Shown piece by piece: positions 11,660 through 20,635 of a stretch of DNA of 64,000 nt (positions within the stretch are counted from its first letter, which is position 1; each line of letters begins with the position of its first letter). This DNA comes from CBCOTE01 sp965112965 (GTDB lineage: Bacteria; Desulfobacterota; Desulfovibrionia; Desulfovibrionales; Desulfovibrionaceae): positions 52,980 through 116,979 of the forward strand of contig CBCOTE010000006.1 in NCBI GenBank assembly GCA_965112965.1. The letters are read 5' to 3'. The notes beneath the pieces are model-generated. The model was not told the DNA's origin. It worked only from the letters and a program-made list of their open reading frames with translations, and ran no database searches. Made by a program: the position numbers and the translations under genes.

Positions 11660-12673
11660 TTATACCGTAAATGCGCGCAATTGGCGGCGAAGGCTGCGAT
11701 GGCGGCGTAGCTCGGGAGCGCAGGCAACTAGGTTGGTGAAAAGATTATAGTATTCGCGGCACATACGGTCTTCGGCGTCCGCGGGGTAGTTTTGAACAGC
11801 ATCGGCCCAGCGGGTGTATTCAGTGTACATGCGGCATAAAGTGTCTTCGAATGTTTCGTCGGTAAAACCAAGGCCGAAACTGCGGTTATATTCGGGCAAG
11901 GCGCCGCTTTTACGGTAGAGTACGGGTAGGCCGCACATTGCTCCTTCAGCATGATGTAGCCCTGCGGGTTCAAAATATGAGGCGGTAATGTAAACGTGGT
12001 GTTGTCGGAGAATTGCGGCGGTTTCAGTCTGATTGACCGGGGTTAAGTAAGTGGCATTTTTAAACTGAAAGTTTGACGGTAAGTTGCCTAGATAGGTAAA
12101 ATGGAGCTTATCCTTCCACTCGGGTCTGGCTAGCATATCATCTAAATGCTGGTAGATGTCGAAGCCTTTCATCCAGTTGCCACTCCAGTGATGGGATATG
12201 AGTTTAAGTTTTTCCATGCCATCCCAGCGCTGGTAGCTATTGGGGTGGAAGGTGCCGCGATTTACACCAATACGGATGACGGTGTTATCTAAAGTTTTTA
12301 GGCCGTTGCTTAGATGCAGGTCGCGTAGAAAGTCGGATATGAAAATGGTGTGGTCGGCGCAGCCGTTTACGCGGCGGAGTAGCCGGTTGATGCCGGTGGA
12401 GTTTTTACGTTCGTCGCACTCGTTGATGCGGTGTACTACAATAGCCTTAGAGTTTATGAACCAGAGATAAGGTATGATTTGGCGCTGGGTATAGGCGGTG
12501 ATACGTAGATTTGGCCGTGGGTCAAACAGGAGGATGAGATCGAGGTCCTTTGATTTAAGGTCGAAGGTAACCTCTACCCCCTGTGCGCATAGGTGGTTGG
12601 CTACGGCTTGAGCGACTTGGTTTCCACCGCCGTAAGGTCCAGTCTGTAAATTGCAGCCCATACTGATTTTCAT
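11660..12673 (-). CDS. GT-B fold glycosyltransferase (GT4-like)
   Basis: A 337-residue retaining glycosyltransferase of GT4 type, expected to move a sugar from a nucleotide donor to a growing surface glycan in the cytoplasm. The N-terminal half carries the acceptor-side block MGCNLQTGPYGGGNQV. The C-terminal donor-side half shows ASYFEPAGLHHAEGAMCGLP (about residues 237-256), where two glutamates seven apart bind the nucleotide sugar, followed by VLYRKSGALPEY. It is the last gene of the minus-strand block and lies 16 bases after the aminotransferase gene. Its acceptor and sugar cannot be read from sequence. Confidence 0.85.
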   Translation of the reverse strand: MKISMGCNLQTGPYGGGNQVAQAVANHLCAQGVEVTFDLKSKDLDLILLFDPRPNLRITAYTQRQIIPYLWFINSKAIVVHRINECDERKNSTGINRLLRRVNGCADHTIFISDFLRDLHLSNGLKTLDNTVIRIGVNRGTFHPNSYQRWDGMEKLKLISHHWSGNWMKGFDIYQHLDDMLARPEWKDKLHFTYLGNLPSNFQFKNATYLTPVNQTETAAILRQHHVYITASYFEPAGLHHAEGAMCGLPVLYRKSGALPEYNRSFGLGFTDETFEDTLCRMYTEYTRWADAVQNYPADAEDRMCREYYNLFTNLVACAPELRRHRSLRRQLRAFTV

Positions 12674-12689
12674 GTAAGTATTTTTTTTC

Positions 12690-13799
12690 TCAGGCGCGCC
12701 AGATGTTCACAGCGTTGCAGATGAAGGCTACTTCGGTATCGGTGAGTTCGGGGTAAATAGGCAGAGAAAGGATGCGTCCGGTCCAATAGGTCACACGGTC
12801 CATATCCCCGGCAGTTTCGTAGCGGCCGGCGAAGCAGGGCTGTTTATGCAGGGATACAGAGTAGTGCACCGATGTATCGATGCCATGATTCTTGAGGTGG
12901 GAGATCAGGGCATTGCGTCTGGCGGGTACTCGTACGACATATTTGTGGTAGACGTGGGTATTGTCTGGCCTTACTGTGGGTGCCTGGATATCTGGGTGGC
13001 CGGCCAGGGCGATGTCATAGGCTGCGGCGATAGCCTGTCGTCGTTCCCGCCATGAAATCTCAAAGTCTAGTTTGCGATTAATGAGGGCGGCTTGGACAGT
13101 GGGAAGTTGGCTATTATATCCGATTTCGGTGTATATTCGGTTACCAGCGTGGCCGTGATAGCGCAATTTCCGGAGTTTTTTAGCCTGTTCTGGGTCGGCC
13201 GTGAGCAGGGCACCGCCGGAGCCATGGGCACCAATGACTTTGGTGGGGTCGAAGCTTACACAAGTGACTTCGGAGTAGCAGCCTGGGGCTTGTTTGTGGC
13301 GCGTGGCACCTAGAGCCTGGGCTGCGTCTTCGATGACCGGGATGCCCTGTTCTCGGGCCCTAGTGTGGACGGCAGAAAGCTCAGTCATCTGGCCGTATAG
13401 GTGTACGGCGATGACTGCATCGACCCGTTTTTTATCAACTAGGTCGAAGAGCACGTCTTCTTTGGCGAAGAGGTATTTGTCCTCTACGTCAACGAATACA
13501 GGGATGCTGCCTGTATGGACAATGGCCGAGGCCGAAGCTATGAAAGAGAGAGAGGTCACGGCTACCTTGCCGTCGGTAGGTAAATTCAGGGAGCGTAGGG
13601 CCATTATGAGGGCGTCAGTGCCGGAGCCTACGACCACGGCATTATCAATGCTGAAGAGGTTCGCCAGCCGATTTTCTAGTATAATAGTCTCTGGTCCCTG
13701 AAGCACATTGCCGTGGGTAAAGACCTGGGTTACGGCAGCGAGGAAGCCTTCACGGTCGTGTTCGAACTGTCGATCTAGGCGCATGAAGGGGATGTGCAT
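12690..13799 (-). CDS. DegT/DnrJ/EryC1/StrS sugar aminotransferase
   Basis: A 369-residue PLP enzyme that transfers an amino group from glutamate to a keto-sugar nucleotide. Family marks are GSGTDALIMAL (about residue 58), the PLP-stacking VIEDAAQALGA (near 156) and the Schiff-base lysine in FDPTKVIGAHGSGGAL (near 190). C-terminal VHYSVSLHKQPCF and LSLPIYPEL are typical of the family. It is the second aminotransferase of the block besides PseC and differs in sequence. With the epimerase beside it, it probably makes another amino sugar for the same glycan. Its exact substrate is not decided. Confidence 0.9.
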   Translation of the reverse strand: MHIPFMRLDRQFEHDREGFLAAVTQVFTHGNVLQGPETIILENRLANLFSIDNAVVVGSGTDALIMALRSLNLPTDGKVAVTSLSFIASASAIVHTGSIPVFVDVEDKYLFAKEDVLFDLVDKKRVDAVIAVHLYGQMTELSAVHTRAREQGIPVIEDAAQALGATRHKQAPGCYSEVTCVSFDPTKVIGAHGSGGALLTADPEQAKKLRKLRYHGHAGNRIYTEIGYNSQLPTVQAALINRKLDFEISWRERRQAIAAAYDIALAGHPDIQAPTVRPDNTHVYHKYVVRVPARRNALISHLKNHGIDTSVHYSVSLHKQPCFAGRYETAGDMDRVTYWTGRILSLPIYPELTDTEVAFICNAVNIWRA

Positions 13800-13913
13800 G
13801 GGAATAGCTCCTGGTAAAAAATATGTACGGCTACTGCTATCGGGTATAAGACTTTACCTCTTATAGGTAGTAGGAGAATAAGAAGACTACATCGGCGGTC
13901 GAATTAGGATGGA

Positions 13914-14879
13914 TTAGATGGGATGGTGACGTAAATGCTCGATGTACTGCGGAATGGCTTGCTCTAGGTTCCATTTTGGTTCGTAGCCTAGGAGTATGCG
14001 GGCTTTGTCGATCTCCAGTGTGCCGCGTTTTGGCATGTAAGACGGCACTGGACCGTACTCGATATTAAGGGTGGGTATCTCTTTCTGGATGAGATTTAAA
14101 ACTTCTTTTAAGGAGCGACCGTGACCACGGGTGATGTTGAAGGTCTCGCCTTTAGCGTTTGGGTGGGTGGCGGCCAGAAAGAGACCCTGGGCGGTGTCGT
14201 CAATGTATGTGAAGTCGAGTTTCATGCTACCGTCGCCGTCTATTTTGAGGGTCTCTTTGCGCAAGGCGCTGGAGATGAATTTTTGAATGACGCGTTGATT
14301 AGAGTCGTAAGGACCATAGACTGCGCTGGGCCGGACGATAGAAATATCCAGGCCGTAGCACTTCATAAAGCCACGGGCAACAATTTCGCCAGCTAGCTTG
14401 AAAGAACCGTAGAGTTCTTTGGGATCGTTGGGTGATTCTTCGGTGACTTGTTCGGTAACGAAGTTGCCGTAGACCATACTTGAAGAGGTATAGACAAGGC
14501 GGCAAGGATGTTCAAAGTCACGCATGATCTCTAGTAAGTTTACCGTGCTGCCCAGGATAGATTGGCAGGTCTCGCCACTATGTTCGATAGCCATGAAGGC
14601 CAAGGGCAGGGCGGCCATATGCACGATGATGTCTGGTTTGATGCGGGCGAGGGTACGGCGTAGATAGTCCTTTTCTAGAGTGTCGCCCTGGATGAGCTCG
14701 ATGTGGTCTATAATATCTTTGAGCCGTATGAGCAGATTGGGCATCTTGGCGGCAGGATCGGGGATTATATATTGTTTGAATGTGTCAAAAACAATGACAC
14801 GATCACCGCGATTGATGAAGAGGCGGGCTAGGCGTGAGCCAATGAAGCCGGCGCCGCCGGTAAGAAAAGCTGTAGCCAC
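13914..14879 (-). CDS. NAD-dependent nucleotide-sugar epimerase/dehydratase
   Basis: A 321-residue extended short-chain dehydrogenase. The Rossmann nucleotide motif GGAGFIGSRLA is at residues 8-18, VYTSSSMVYG near 128-137 supplies the catalytic serine/threonine, and YGSFK near 152 is the active-site YxxxK. SIVRPSAVYGPYD and a C-terminal substrate-binding half follow, as in UDP-sugar epimerases. It should alter a nucleotide sugar (epimerisation or dehydration) for the surface glycan. It lies between the DegT aminotransferase and a glycosyltransferase, with 47 bases to the glycosyltransferase. The end product is not readable. Confidence 0.88.
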   Translation of the reverse strand: MATAFLTGGAGFIGSRLARLFINRGDRVIVFDTFKQYIIPDPAAKMPNLLIRLKDIIDHIELIQGDTLEKDYLRRTLARIKPDIIVHMAALPLAFMAIEHSGETCQSILGSTVNLLEIMRDFEHPCRLVYTSSSMVYGNFVTEQVTEESPNDPKELYGSFKLAGEIVARGFMKCYGLDISIVRPSAVYGPYDSNQRVIQKFISSALRKETLKIDGDGSMKLDFTYIDDTAQGLFLAATHPNAKGETFNITRGHGRSLKEVLNLIQKEIPTLNIEYGPVPSYMPKRGTLEIDKARILLGYEPKWNLEQAIPQYIEHLRHHPI

Positions 14880-14926
14880 GAGGGGAATTCCTTTTTTATT
14901 GATGCGATAGTTTTGTGGTTAAGTAA

Positions 14927-16063
14927 TCAGCGGTCAGGGTGGTTAAGTAAGTCGCACAAGTGGATAGTTAGACCTTGGCTAAAAAAATGTTGATTGTAAT
15001 ATGTTTCCACAAGGCGGCGGGCATTTTTGCCGATGGTCTTAGCGAGCCCTGGGTACGCCGCTAAATGGCAGATAGCTGTGGTCAGGCTAGCAGGGTCAGA
15101 CGGCGGCACGAGCCAACAAGTTTTTCCGTGGCGCATGTAAGACGGTCCCCAGAGACCGGATGTACGAGTGAGGATGACAGCTTTGCCACAGGCCATAGCC
15201 TGAAGTGTTGCACTTTGACCTGAAGGCTGATCCACATCCCGGAGCGGGATGATTACAAAGGGCGCAGCTCGGTACAGCTCGCGCAGTTCATCAGGCGTGT
15301 GATTGGTTGTAACCTTAACCCTCCCTAGGTGCAAGCCTTTAGACAAAAGTCTAGTGACTATCTGGAACCGCAAGCTACTGTTTGGAGGTAAGGCGGTTAC
15401 GGCGGCCATTAAGGTACTATAATCCCTGGCCGGATCGCTGCCGATAGAGAGTACAGGGCCAGACGGGGGCGGTGCGTTTGTTGGGGCTGGTGTCCAGAAG
15501 GTCTCGTCTACCCCAAATGGCAGGACTGAAATTTTATCTATCGCGATACCGAAGGTGATTGCAAGTGATATTTTCGATCTTTCGCCGAGCACCAAAATAC
15601 GTTCGGCCGCGTCTAGAAAATTGCCGTAGACGTGTCGGAAGAGTTCTTTGCGTGGTCCGGCCGGCAGCTCTTCTATACGGTGGGTCAAGCCTTGAGAGAT
15701 GTAGAGTAGCTTCGCCTTAAGTAGGCCTAGTCGTTTGAACAAGCCTAGTGGCAAACCGCAGGCGTCTACAGTGCTCACTAAGGCGTCAGCTTGGGAGATG
15801 GTATCCCAGTGGATCCAAGGTATATGCATGGTGAAACCGATAGGCACCCGCCGTTCCAGCCATTTTTCTAGAGGCAGACATAACCTTCGACGGAGATCTG
15901 ATGAGTTGTCGTCGCCTTCTACGAAAGAAAGCTCAAATTGTTCAGGGTCGATAAATGGCAGACCGTATAAGAATTCCCCTGGCCCATCGCCGCGACGCCA
16001 GATCTCTAATTCAGCTGCTCGGCTGCGTCGGAAAAGGAAGACAACTAGCGGTTTACTCATCAC
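14927..16063 (-). CDS. Glycosyltransferase, GT4-like
   Basis: 378 residues with a divergent N-terminal half and a recognisable GT-B C-terminal donor domain: VLPFGVDETFW near 188, GPVLSIGSDPARDY near 209-222, then IIPLRDVDQPSGQSATLQA (near 276-294) with the polar donor-binding loop, and TSGLWG. It probably adds one sugar of the glycan made by this block. The stop almost touches the start region of the ABC transporter gene (3-base gap), so the two are co-transcribed. Acceptor unknown. Confidence 0.82.
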   Translation of the reverse strand: MMSKPLVVFLFRRSRAAELEIWRRGDGPGEFLYGLPFIDPEQFELSFVEGDDNSSDLRRRLCLPLEKWLERRVPIGFTMHIPWIHWDTISQADALVSTVDACGLPLGLFKRLGLLKAKLLYISQGLTHRIEELPAGPRKELFRHVYGNFLDAAERILVLGERSKISLAITFGIAIDKISVLPFGVDETFWTPAPTNAPPPSGPVLSIGSDPARDYSTLMAAVTALPPNSSLRFQIVTRLLSKGLHLGRVKVTTNHTPDELRELYRAAPFVIIPLRDVDQPSGQSATLQAMACGKAVILTRTSGLWGPSYMRHGKTCWLVPPSDPASLTTAICHLAAYPGLAKTIGKNARRLVETYYNQHFFSQGLTIHLCDLLNHPDR

Positions 16064-16065
16064 CT

Positions 16066-17829
16066 TTAGGCCGCTGTTGTGTTAGGACTGTCTTGGCTGG
16101 TAAGTTGACTTAAATCATAGACTACATCGGCATTTTCGATTGCGGTTAAGCGGTGGGTAATGATCAACACAGTGCGATTTTTACCGATTTCTTCTATAGC
16201 AAGATGGATTTTTTTTTCCGTGGTGGTATCTAAGGCGCTAGTGGCCTCGTCGAAGATATAGAGTTCTGGGTCGCGTAGAATTGCCCGGGCGATGGCTATG
16301 CGCTGACGTTGGCCGCCGGAGATGAGCAGGCCGCGGTCACCTACAAATGTCAGATACTTGTTTGGCAGCTCTTCTATAAAAGAGTTCAAGGCAGCCTTTT
16401 TAGCCGCGGTGTAGATTTCCTCATCGGTGGCATCTGTCCGGCCCAAACGGATATTCTCTAGAATGGAATTGTTGAAGATAATGGTGTCCTGTCCTACGTA
16501 GCCTATTTTTTGGCGCCACGTGTCCAGATCGTAGTTAGTTAGAGTCTGGTCATTGATCAGGAGATTGCCTGAGTTGGGTAAAAGAAAGCCGATTAATAGG
16601 TTAGCTAGAGTGGACTTACCTACCCCTGAAGGGCCGATGATCGCGGTTATTTTGCCTCGGGGTATGGTGATAGAAAGTTTGTTTAGTACGGGTCGGTTTA
16701 AAGTATAGCTGAAATTGACCTGGTCAAAGACGATGTCTTTTTCGAGTTGCTTGAAGGTCGCAAGGCGGCTTGTATTTTGGTTGCGTTCTTTGGGAATGTC
16801 GTGGTTTATGAGTTTATAGATGAGGGACAGGGAAGGGAAGGAGTTTTGGAAGCGCATCCAGTTGTCTACAAGTAGACTCCCGCGACCCATGATTCTCATG
16901 AGCACTAGACAGATGACAACCAGCTGCGGCATGACCATGCGTACGCGTCCCACATCAAAATTAGTCATGTACTGGAGGATGCCAATGAGAGTGGTTAGGG
17001 CGAAAAGTTCCTGCACGTGCCGGGGTAGTTCGCTGACCACGTGGAAGTTGAGCAGGAGTTTACGCAGTAGGCCTGTCTCTCGCCGGAAGGAGGCCATTCG
17101 TAGAGTTTCTAGGCTGTAGGCTTTGACCAGCTGGAATCCGAGCAGACTTTCATTGGCTTCGGAGAAGATATTCCTCTGGTGTTCGATTTTTTTGTACCCT
17201 AGTCGGTTCGTATATAGCTTTGCTCCACGTTCGAAGAACAAGTAGAAGCAGCCGAAGATGAAGGTAAGGATGGCGGCGAGCTTCCAGTTGACTATAACGA
17301 AAAAACTGTAGAATGCCGTGGCGAAGATAATGTTCACAATCATGTTGTTGAAGTACGTAAGCGTGAGCGAAGCGTTGCCAGACTGGGTGGTAATATTGTT
17401 GATGAGTTCGCCTTGCTTGCAGCTGATGAAAAAAGCGAAATCGCAACGTAGGTAACGTTCCATGAGTTTGTTTTGCCAATACTCGCTCGTGCGTAAGATA
17501 ACCCAGCGCGAGAGGTAGGAGTCATAGAACTGGAGTACGTGCTTAATGGCTACAATACAGGCTACGATACAGACGATTTTAAGTAGCGGGTTCTGTCCCG
17601 GGAGTTTATCAAGGATTGGCAGTACAAGGCAAATGACCGTGTCAGGCATGGCTGTGTTCACCAGGATTGACTCCAGGAATGGAAAGATCATGGTCAGGCC
17701 GCCTATGTCGAAGAGCGCAGCCATGAGGTTTATACCGAGCATGGCGCAGTAGGCGCGGTGAAAGGGCGCTACGGAAAAGAGTAGCTGCTGTCGTTTAGAA
17801 GTTGATGGTAAGGTGCCTGGGGGCGTCAT
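16066..17829 (-). CDS. ABC transporter, lipid/oligosaccharide flippase type (MsbA/PglK-like)
   Basis: A 587-residue half-transporter with a membrane domain of about six helices (residues 25-310) fused to an ABC ATPase. The ATPase shows Walker A GPSGVGKST (near 384), the signature ISGGQRQRIAIARA and Walker B LYIFDEATSALD, then the switch histidine in ITHRLTA. Fusions of this length in glycan clusters flip lipid-linked oligosaccharides across the inner membrane, as PglK does. Sitting between glycosyltransferase and pseudaminic acid genes, it likely flips the finished glycan. A lipid exporter unrelated to the cluster is possible. Confidence 0.88.
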   Translation of the reverse strand: MTPPGTLPSTSKRQQLLFSVAPFHRAYCAMLGINLMAALFDIGGLTMIFPFLESILVNTAMPDTVICLVLPILDKLPGQNPLLKIVCIVACIVAIKHVLQFYDSYLSRWVILRTSEYWQNKLMERYLRCDFAFFISCKQGELINNITTQSGNASLTLTYFNNMIVNIIFATAFYSFFVIVNWKLAAILTFIFGCFYLFFERGAKLYTNRLGYKKIEHQRNIFSEANESLLGFQLVKAYSLETLRMASFRRETGLLRKLLLNFHVVSELPRHVQELFALTTLIGILQYMTNFDVGRVRMVMPQLVVICLVLMRIMGRGSLLVDNWMRFQNSFPSLSLIYKLINHDIPKERNQNTSRLATFKQLEKDIVFDQVNFSYTLNRPVLNKLSITIPRGKITAIIGPSGVGKSTLANLLIGFLLPNSGNLLINDQTLTNYDLDTWRQKIGYVGQDTIIFNNSILENIRLGRTDATDEEIYTAAKKAALNSFIEELPNKYLTFVGDRGLLISGGQRQRIAIARAILRDPELYIFDEATSALDTTTEKKIHLAIEEIGKNRTVLIITHRLTAIENADVVYDLSQLTSQDSPNTTAA

Positions 17830-17923
17830 AGTGGATATTATTCCTTGTATGTGTCGAACTCACCTATGCTTTGGTCGGTGAGGCACAGGGTGGGGTAGAC
17901 AGACAGTTTATAAGGTGGTGCCA

Positions 17924-18955
17924 TTAGATCCAGTCGCCTTCGTATAGGCCGTCTCCGGCCGGGATGTCTCGGGCTGCTGGTCGGTTTTTCAAGCGCGGCA
18001 GATGGCAAGGGTGCAACCCTTGGCGTTGTTTGCCAGGCCGCAGGATGTCTAAGTTCACCCCATCGATCAAGAGCTCACCCCGGGCAATGTCTCTGGTAGT
18101 CTGGAGCGAGCGCTGGGCAAAGGCCCTGAGCTCCTGCTCTTCTGTTTGTATGACTTTTTCACCATTACCAAGGGCCTCCTCTATATGTCGCACAGCGGCT
18201 ACAAGCTCTACGAGCTCAGTGGCAGTTATAGCGAAGGGGTGGTCTGGTCCAGGTATTCGGTTGTGTAGGGTGAAATGTTTTTCTATTATTGTGGCGCCCA
18301 AAGCCACGGCGCCCACCGGGCCAATAATCGGGTCGCGGCTGTGATCTGAGAGTCCCACGTTTACGCCGAAATGGGTTTTTAGGGTCGGGATGGCCTGAAG
18401 GTTTAAAGTGGCCATTGGGGCAGGATACTTAGCTGTGCACTGCATGAGGGTCATGTCATGTCCACCGTGGGCCTTGAAGTGTTCTATGGCCCAGGCGATA
18501 TCCTTTATTGAGGCTCCACCTGTGGAGAGAATGAGCGGTTTCCCTGTGCTAGCTACGAATTCAATGAGCCGACTGTGGCTAATTTCGTATGAGGCGATCT
18601 TGTGTAATTGCACGAATGGATCTACAGCTCGGGCATCATTCAGCGAGAAAGGCGTGGAGAGAAAACCTATCCCATATTTTTTGCAATGCTCGGCCAACCG
18701 TGGGAGCATCTCGTATGACATGGCCGAGTCGTCTAATATATCATAGATAGATTCTTCTATGCCATGCTCGATCATATAATCAGATTTTCCGGCATTGGCT
18801 ACATAAAGTGTTTGGGCGCGGTAGGTTTGGAATTTTACATAGTCAGCTCTAGCCTCGGCCGCAACCTCGATGAGGGCGCGGGCCATAGCTAGATCCCGGA
18901 CTGGAGAACCCAGGCGCCAATTGGAGCCAGCTTCGGCGATGATGATCACGGACAT
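17924..18955 (-). CDS. pseI: Pseudaminic acid synthase (NeuB family)
   Basis: PseI condenses 2,4-diacetamido-2,4,6-trideoxy-altrose with phosphoenolpyruvate to give pseudaminic acid. The protein has 343 residues: a TIM barrel (about 1-270) starting IIIAEAGSNWRLG, with VKFQTYRAQTL, FLSTPFSLNDA, IASYEISHSRL, LSTGGAS and GLSDHSRDP. The metal/PEP-site block EKHFTLHNRIPGPDHPFA follows. The C-terminal SAF/antifreeze-like domain begins near residue 278 (RSLQTTRDIARGE). It overlaps pseH by 10 bases, and the order pseB-C-G-H-I is that of known Pse operons. ATG start with no better alternative. Confidence 0.92.
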   Translation of the reverse strand: MSVIIIAEAGSNWRLGSPVRDLAMARALIEVAAEARADYVKFQTYRAQTLYVANAGKSDYMIEHGIEESIYDILDDSAMSYEMLPRLAEHCKKYGIGFLSTPFSLNDARAVDPFVQLHKIASYEISHSRLIEFVASTGKPLILSTGGASIKDIAWAIEHFKAHGGHDMTLMQCTAKYPAPMATLNLQAIPTLKTHFGVNVGLSDHSRDPIIGPVGAVALGATIIEKHFTLHNRIPGPDHPFAITATELVELVAAVRHIEEALGNGEKVIQTEEQELRAFAQRSLQTTRDIARGELLIDGVNLDILRPGKQRQGLHPCHLPRLKNRPAARDIPAGDGLYEGDWI

Positions 18956-19482
18956 TGGGAGGCTTTAGTATTCGGGTAGCAGTCGTCGTTCGTGGTGCCG
19001 TCATTATTTTTTCGGTAAAGAGTTAAGGTGATCGTGGTAAAGCCCTGATATATCTCGGTTCGAGCATGGCTATAGCCTGCACGTTCGAATGCTTTACGGG
19101 AAGCTATGTTGTTGATTTTGACTTGGGCTATGATGGCCGTCACGTCCCAGCGTTCGAAGCAACAGACTGCGCCGGTCCAGTTGATTGCGGCACCCAGGCC
19201 CTGACCACGCCACTGCGGATCGATATACAAGGAACATATGGCTTGATCCCATTCATGGTCGAAGCGAACCAGTCCTACAGGTTGGCCATTTTTGATTTCG
19301 GCTAGGTAGAAGAGATGGTTGGGGTGGTCCCAGCGGGCGCCGAACCATGTTTTATGTTCCTTCCGAGTTACCTTCCGCATGCTGAAAGATTGGGCTACGG
19401 CCTCAGAATCATTCTTCCAGCGCCAGAGTAGGCTGCTATCGGCCGGTGTAGCCGACCGTAACCGTATGTTCGTTGTAGTCAT
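18946..19482 (-). CDS. pseH: GNAT acetyltransferase, PseH-like
   Basis: A 178-residue GNAT-fold protein. Its acetyl-CoA motif is IDPQWRGQGLGAA (about residues 91-103), followed by NNIASRKAFERAGY near 125-138. PseH uses acetyl-CoA to acetylate the 4-amino group of the Pse intermediate made by PseC. The assignment rests on fold plus position: it overlaps pseG by 4 bases upstream and pseI by 10 bases downstream, exactly where PseH is expected. The C-terminal tail after residue 160 is Asn/Thr-rich and probably disordered. Confidence 0.88.
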   Translation of the reverse strand: MTTTNIRLRSATPADSSLLWRWKNDSEAVAQSFSMRKVTRKEHKTWFGARWDHPNHLFYLAEIKNGQPVGLVRFDHEWDQAICSLYIDPQWRGQGLGAAINWTGAVCCFERWDVTAIIAQVKINNIASRKAFERAGYSHARTEIYQGFTTITLTLYRKNNDGTTNDDCYPNTKASQCP

Positions 19483-20582
19483 GATCGATTTTTCAGGAGC
19501 TTAGCGATCACCCGATCGGCGCCATAGCCGTCCACTATATGTCGGCCCGCCTCGGCCATGATCATCCGTGCTTGATTGTCGTGCAATAACCTGACTAGGC
19601 TGTCTGTGATACAGCTGGCTAGTCGGAGGCGTCCATTCGGTGTTTCTTCTAGGCGGCCCAGGTCGATAGCCGCGCCAGCCGCAGCCAGGGCTGGTCCGGT
19701 ACGGGTCTGGTTTTCAGCCAGGGCTAGAACGAGCATGGGCACGCCTAGGCAGGCTAGTTCCCAGCAGGTACTACCGCCGGCGGTGATGGCTAAGTCGGTC
19801 TGGGTCATACATTTGGATATGTCAGCAACGTTTGTCAACACTTCACCTGCTAAATGTGCGACTGAGAAACGGTTTTTTAAGGCCTGTTGCCATCTGTAGG
19901 CCGGGCCGGTTACTACAGTGTAGGTCAGGCTCGGTAATCTAGCGGCGCTCAGAACTTCCACTATTAGCTCTGTTGTGTTTGTGGGATCAGAGCCGCCCAT
20001 GGTCACCAGTACTCGTAGCGGATATTTTTCGATATGGGTTCGTTTCTGGCTGGCTACAGCGATAAACTCTAAGCGTATGAGCGCATATGTCAATCCTGTT
20101 AGTAGGCAGCAGTCCGGATCTAATCGGTCGGTATAGTCGATCGCATCTGCCCAGGGATTCTGATTTAGTAGCCATCGGGCATGAGTAACTGGTAAGTGGC
20201 CGTAGTCGTCCAGCACTAGCGTCTGTAGGCCGGCCTGACGGAGAGTTTGTTGATACTTAGGGGTAAAATGGTAGCCGTCCAGTACTAGTAGTAGTTTTTT
20301 TGGTTGCCTGGTCCCCAAGATTGCTGCTTGCTTTAGTATCTGGGCCAGGTCGGCTGGGTCATGGCAGGGGGTATTGGCTGGTATGTATTCTATCCTTTCG
20401 GCTGTTAGCCGGTTGATTAGTGTCTCTGGTAGCTGAGAGAGAAATATTGCTCGGCCGCCGGCATTTTGCCAGGCCTGGGCAAGGGCTAAGCAGCGCATGA
20501 CGTGCCCAGCACCGATGCGGCTATCAGCATTGGTCCGTATGAGGAGTATTTGTCCCGCAGCTATTCTTCGATAATTAGTCAT
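19479..20582 (-). CDS. pseG: UDP-sugar hydrolase PseG
   Basis: PseG removes UDP from UDP-2,4-diacetamido-trideoxy-altrose before PseI acts. 367 residues in a GT-B/MurG-like fold: IRTNADSRIGAGHVMRCLAL at residues 14-33 holds the catalytic histidine (GAGHVMR), VLDGYHF and VLDDYGHLP follow, VTMGGSDPTN near 210 binds the nucleotide, and TAGGSTCWELACLGVP near 283-298 completes the donor site. It is longer than many PseG proteins (about 270-360) because of a long linker between the halves. Four-base overlap with pseH points to coupled translation. Confidence 0.92.
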   Translation of the reverse strand: MTNYRRIAAGQILLIRTNADSRIGAGHVMRCLALAQAWQNAGGRAIFLSQLPETLINRLTAERIEYIPANTPCHDPADLAQILKQAAILGTRQPKKLLLVLDGYHFTPKYQQTLRQAGLQTLVLDDYGHLPVTHARWLLNQNPWADAIDYTDRLDPDCCLLTGLTYALIRLEFIAVASQKRTHIEKYPLRVLVTMGGSDPTNTTELIVEVLSAARLPSLTYTVVTGPAYRWQQALKNRFSVAHLAGEVLTNVADISKCMTQTDLAITAGGSTCWELACLGVPMLVLALAENQTRTGPALAAAGAAIDLGRLEETPNGRLRLASCITDSLVRLLHDNQARMIMAEAGRHIVDGYGADRVIAKLLKNRS

Positions 20583-20635
20583 TAGATATGGTACGTGATG
20601 TCTTTAAATAAATATAGGGTACGAAACTTATTGTT